This document shows, in pieces, positions 5,145 to 6,244 of a stretch of DNA of 6,244 nucleotides. Origin of the DNA: an uncultured Clostridia bacterium (GTDB lineage: Bacteria > Bacillota > Clostridia > Christensenellales > UBA1242); contig CAMOHL010000056.1 of the NCBI GenBank assembly GCA_946615295.1, positions 1-6,244 of the forward strand, read 5' to 3'. The notes under the pieces were generated by a model. That model made no database searches. It saw only the letters and a program-made list of their open reading frames with translations, and was not told the origin of the DNA. Position numbers and translations under genes: made by a program. Each line of letters begins with the position of its first letter. The stretch's first letter is position 1.

Positions 5145-6224
5145 TTATTGAATTTTTAAGCAAAATCTTTTAGTTTTTATGTTTGTTAAAATTTCATAGC
5201 TAATTGTCCCACACCACTTTGCAATATTGTTTATAGTTAATTCATCATCTATAATAACAACTTTTTCGCCAACTTTTGCTTTTGTGTTTGATACATCAAT
5301 CATCATCATATCCATACAAACATTTCCAACAATTTTGCAAAGTTTGTCAGCAACCTTGACAAATCCTTTTTTTGAAATATTTCTAAAAATTCCATCAGCA
5401 TATCCCACAGGTATTGTTGCAATAGTCATATCTTTTTTTGCAACAAATGCTTTGTTGTAACCAACACTATCTCCCTTTTTTATTTTGTGAATATCTACAA
5501 TTCTTGTTGTAAGTTCAACAACTTGTTTTTGCTTTATATCCAAACTGTCTTCAAGGCCACCAAATAGCGCAATGCCAAGCCGTATCATATCAAAATGAAA
5601 TTGCGGATATTTTACTGTCGCAAAACTTGCTGTTGTGTGTTTTAAGATTTTTGTTGTGTCAAAATATTTTTGTAGAATTTCTAAATATTGTTTAAATATG
5701 CAAATTTGTTTGTTTGTATCTCTTTGATTTGTAGCATTAAAAATATGAGTAAATATTCCTTCTATATTTATTCTAGTTTTATTTTTATGCAAGATTTTGA
5801 CAACTTTTTCAAAGTTCTTTTTATTGTCAAAACCAATTCTATTCATTCCGGTATTTATGGCAATATGGATATTTACCTTTTCACATAAATTTAGTTTTAA
5901 AATGTTTTGAATATCTAAAATTGAAGTTACAGAAAAACTTATATTTTGTTTCACACAGCTTTTTATTTTGTCGGTTGGAACCTTATTTAGTATCAATATT
6001 TTTTTATTTGTTTGCTTTCTAAGCTTTGTTGCTTCAACAAAGCAAGCAACTGCATAGAAATCAACCTCATCATCAATAGCCTTAACCACATTTTTTACTC
6101 CAACACCATATCCGTCAGCTTTGACAACAGCGCATATCTTTGTGTTGTAAATATGTTTTTTGCATTTCAATAAATTTGATTTTATTGCCGATGTTTTGAT
6201 TACTAAATTTGTAAAACTTTTCAT
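5145..6224 (-). CDS. alr: Alanine racemase
   Basis: Alanine racemase is a pyridoxal-phosphate enzyme that interconverts L- and D-alanine in the cytosol, supplying D-alanine for peptidoglycan. The 359-residue frame has the PLP-binding lysine in AVVKADGYG (K35), NTGMNRIGF (124-132, with R129), IFTHI (157-161), HTTAS (196-200), IRLGIALFG (214-222, where R215 would face the cofactor ring nitrogen), the second catalytic Tyr in SVGYNKAF (Y256), IPVGYADG (271-278), NVCMD (301-305) and GTISYEIL (339-346). It is slightly shorter than the usual 370-390 residues, and the C-terminal segment TNIKTKRF is more divergent than the typical R-V-P-R end. The ATG at 6224 fits the family's N-terminus, but no Shine-Dalgarno sequence precedes it. 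The frame stays open to the window edge, so an upstream start is not excluded. Confidence 0.95.
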   Translation of the reverse strand: MKSFTNLVIKTSAIKSNLLKCKKHIYNTKICAVVKADGYGVGVKNVVKAIDDEVDFYAVACFVEATKLRKQTNKKILILNKVPTDKIKSCVKQNISFSVTSILDIQNILKLNLCEKVNIHIAINTGMNRIGFDNKKNFEKVVKILHKNKTRINIEGIFTHIFNATNQRDTNKQICIFKQYLEILQKYFDTTKILKHTTASFATVKYPQFHFDMIRLGIALFGGLEDSLDIKQKQVVELTTRIVDIHKIKKGDSVGYNKAFVAKKDMTIATIPVGYADGIFRNISKKGFVKVADKLCKIVGNVCMDMMMIDVSNTKAKVGEKVVIIDDELTINNIAKWCGTISYEILTNIKTKRFCLKIQ

Positions 6225-6244
6225 GCTTATTTTTATGATACAAA

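Noticed and set aside
1..6244. Recoding of TGA as tryptophan, considered because no gene ends in TGA
   Set aside because: No in-frame TGA occurs within any of the genes and Trp is encoded by TGG throughout; absence of TGA stops in so few genes is within chance.
1..6244. Search for CRISPR arrays, tRNA or rRNA genes, insertion sequences and phage genes
   Set aside because: No regularly spaced repeats, cloverleaf-like sequence, transposase or integrase motifs, or terminal inverted repeats were seen; the window looks like core chromosome.

Overview
The window is strongly AT-rich, and every gene I can support lies on the minus strand, so the reading order runs from high to low coordinates. The gene content suggests the chromosome of a low-GC Gram-positive-type bacterium (Bacillota, probably a clostridial or uncultured gut-type lineage). 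Evidence is the rsmH-ftsL start of the division/cell-wall (dcw) cluster, an alanine racemase, and good AGGAGG-like ribosome sites on five of eight genes. The standard code fits: no TGA occurs inside the long frames, and the visible stops are TAA or TAG. I cannot name a genus.

Layout in transcription order. (1) alr, alanine racemase (6224-5145), followed after a short gap by rsmD, a 16S rRNA guanine-N2 methyltransferase (5083-4535). (2) A stand-alone Smr-domain protein (4394-4050), followed by a weak AT-rich hairpin with a T-tract. (3) A stand-alone protein resembling the catalytic domain of 2-oxoacid dehydrogenase E2 or chloramphenicol acetyltransferase (3879-2923). It has its own extended -10 promoter and ends in a clear intrinsic terminator that overlaps its stop codon. 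(4) A new unit: a metallophosphoesterase (2790-2083), a small zinc-finger/two-helix membrane protein (2081-1704) coupled to it by one base, and rsmH (1683-748). (5) A well-formed promoter (perfect TATAAT, TGn extension, 17-base spacer) and then a bitopic membrane protein that runs off the window at base 1. Its topology, coiled coil and position after rsmH make it a divergent FtsL.

Functionally the region mixes cell-wall and division genes (alr, rsmH, ftsL-like) with rRNA modification (rsmD, rsmH) and poorly characterised conserved genes. No mobile element, tRNA, rRNA or CRISPR array was seen, and no gene-free stretch exceeds 300 bases. I found no obviously new multi-gene system. The points most worth a second look are four. 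The E2-like protein has Glu where the catalytic His of the family should be. The FtsL candidate has an unusually long cytoplasmic N-terminus. mraZ is replaced by a phosphoesterase/zinc-finger pair upstream of rsmH. A dedicated promoter sits between rsmH and the ftsL-like gene.
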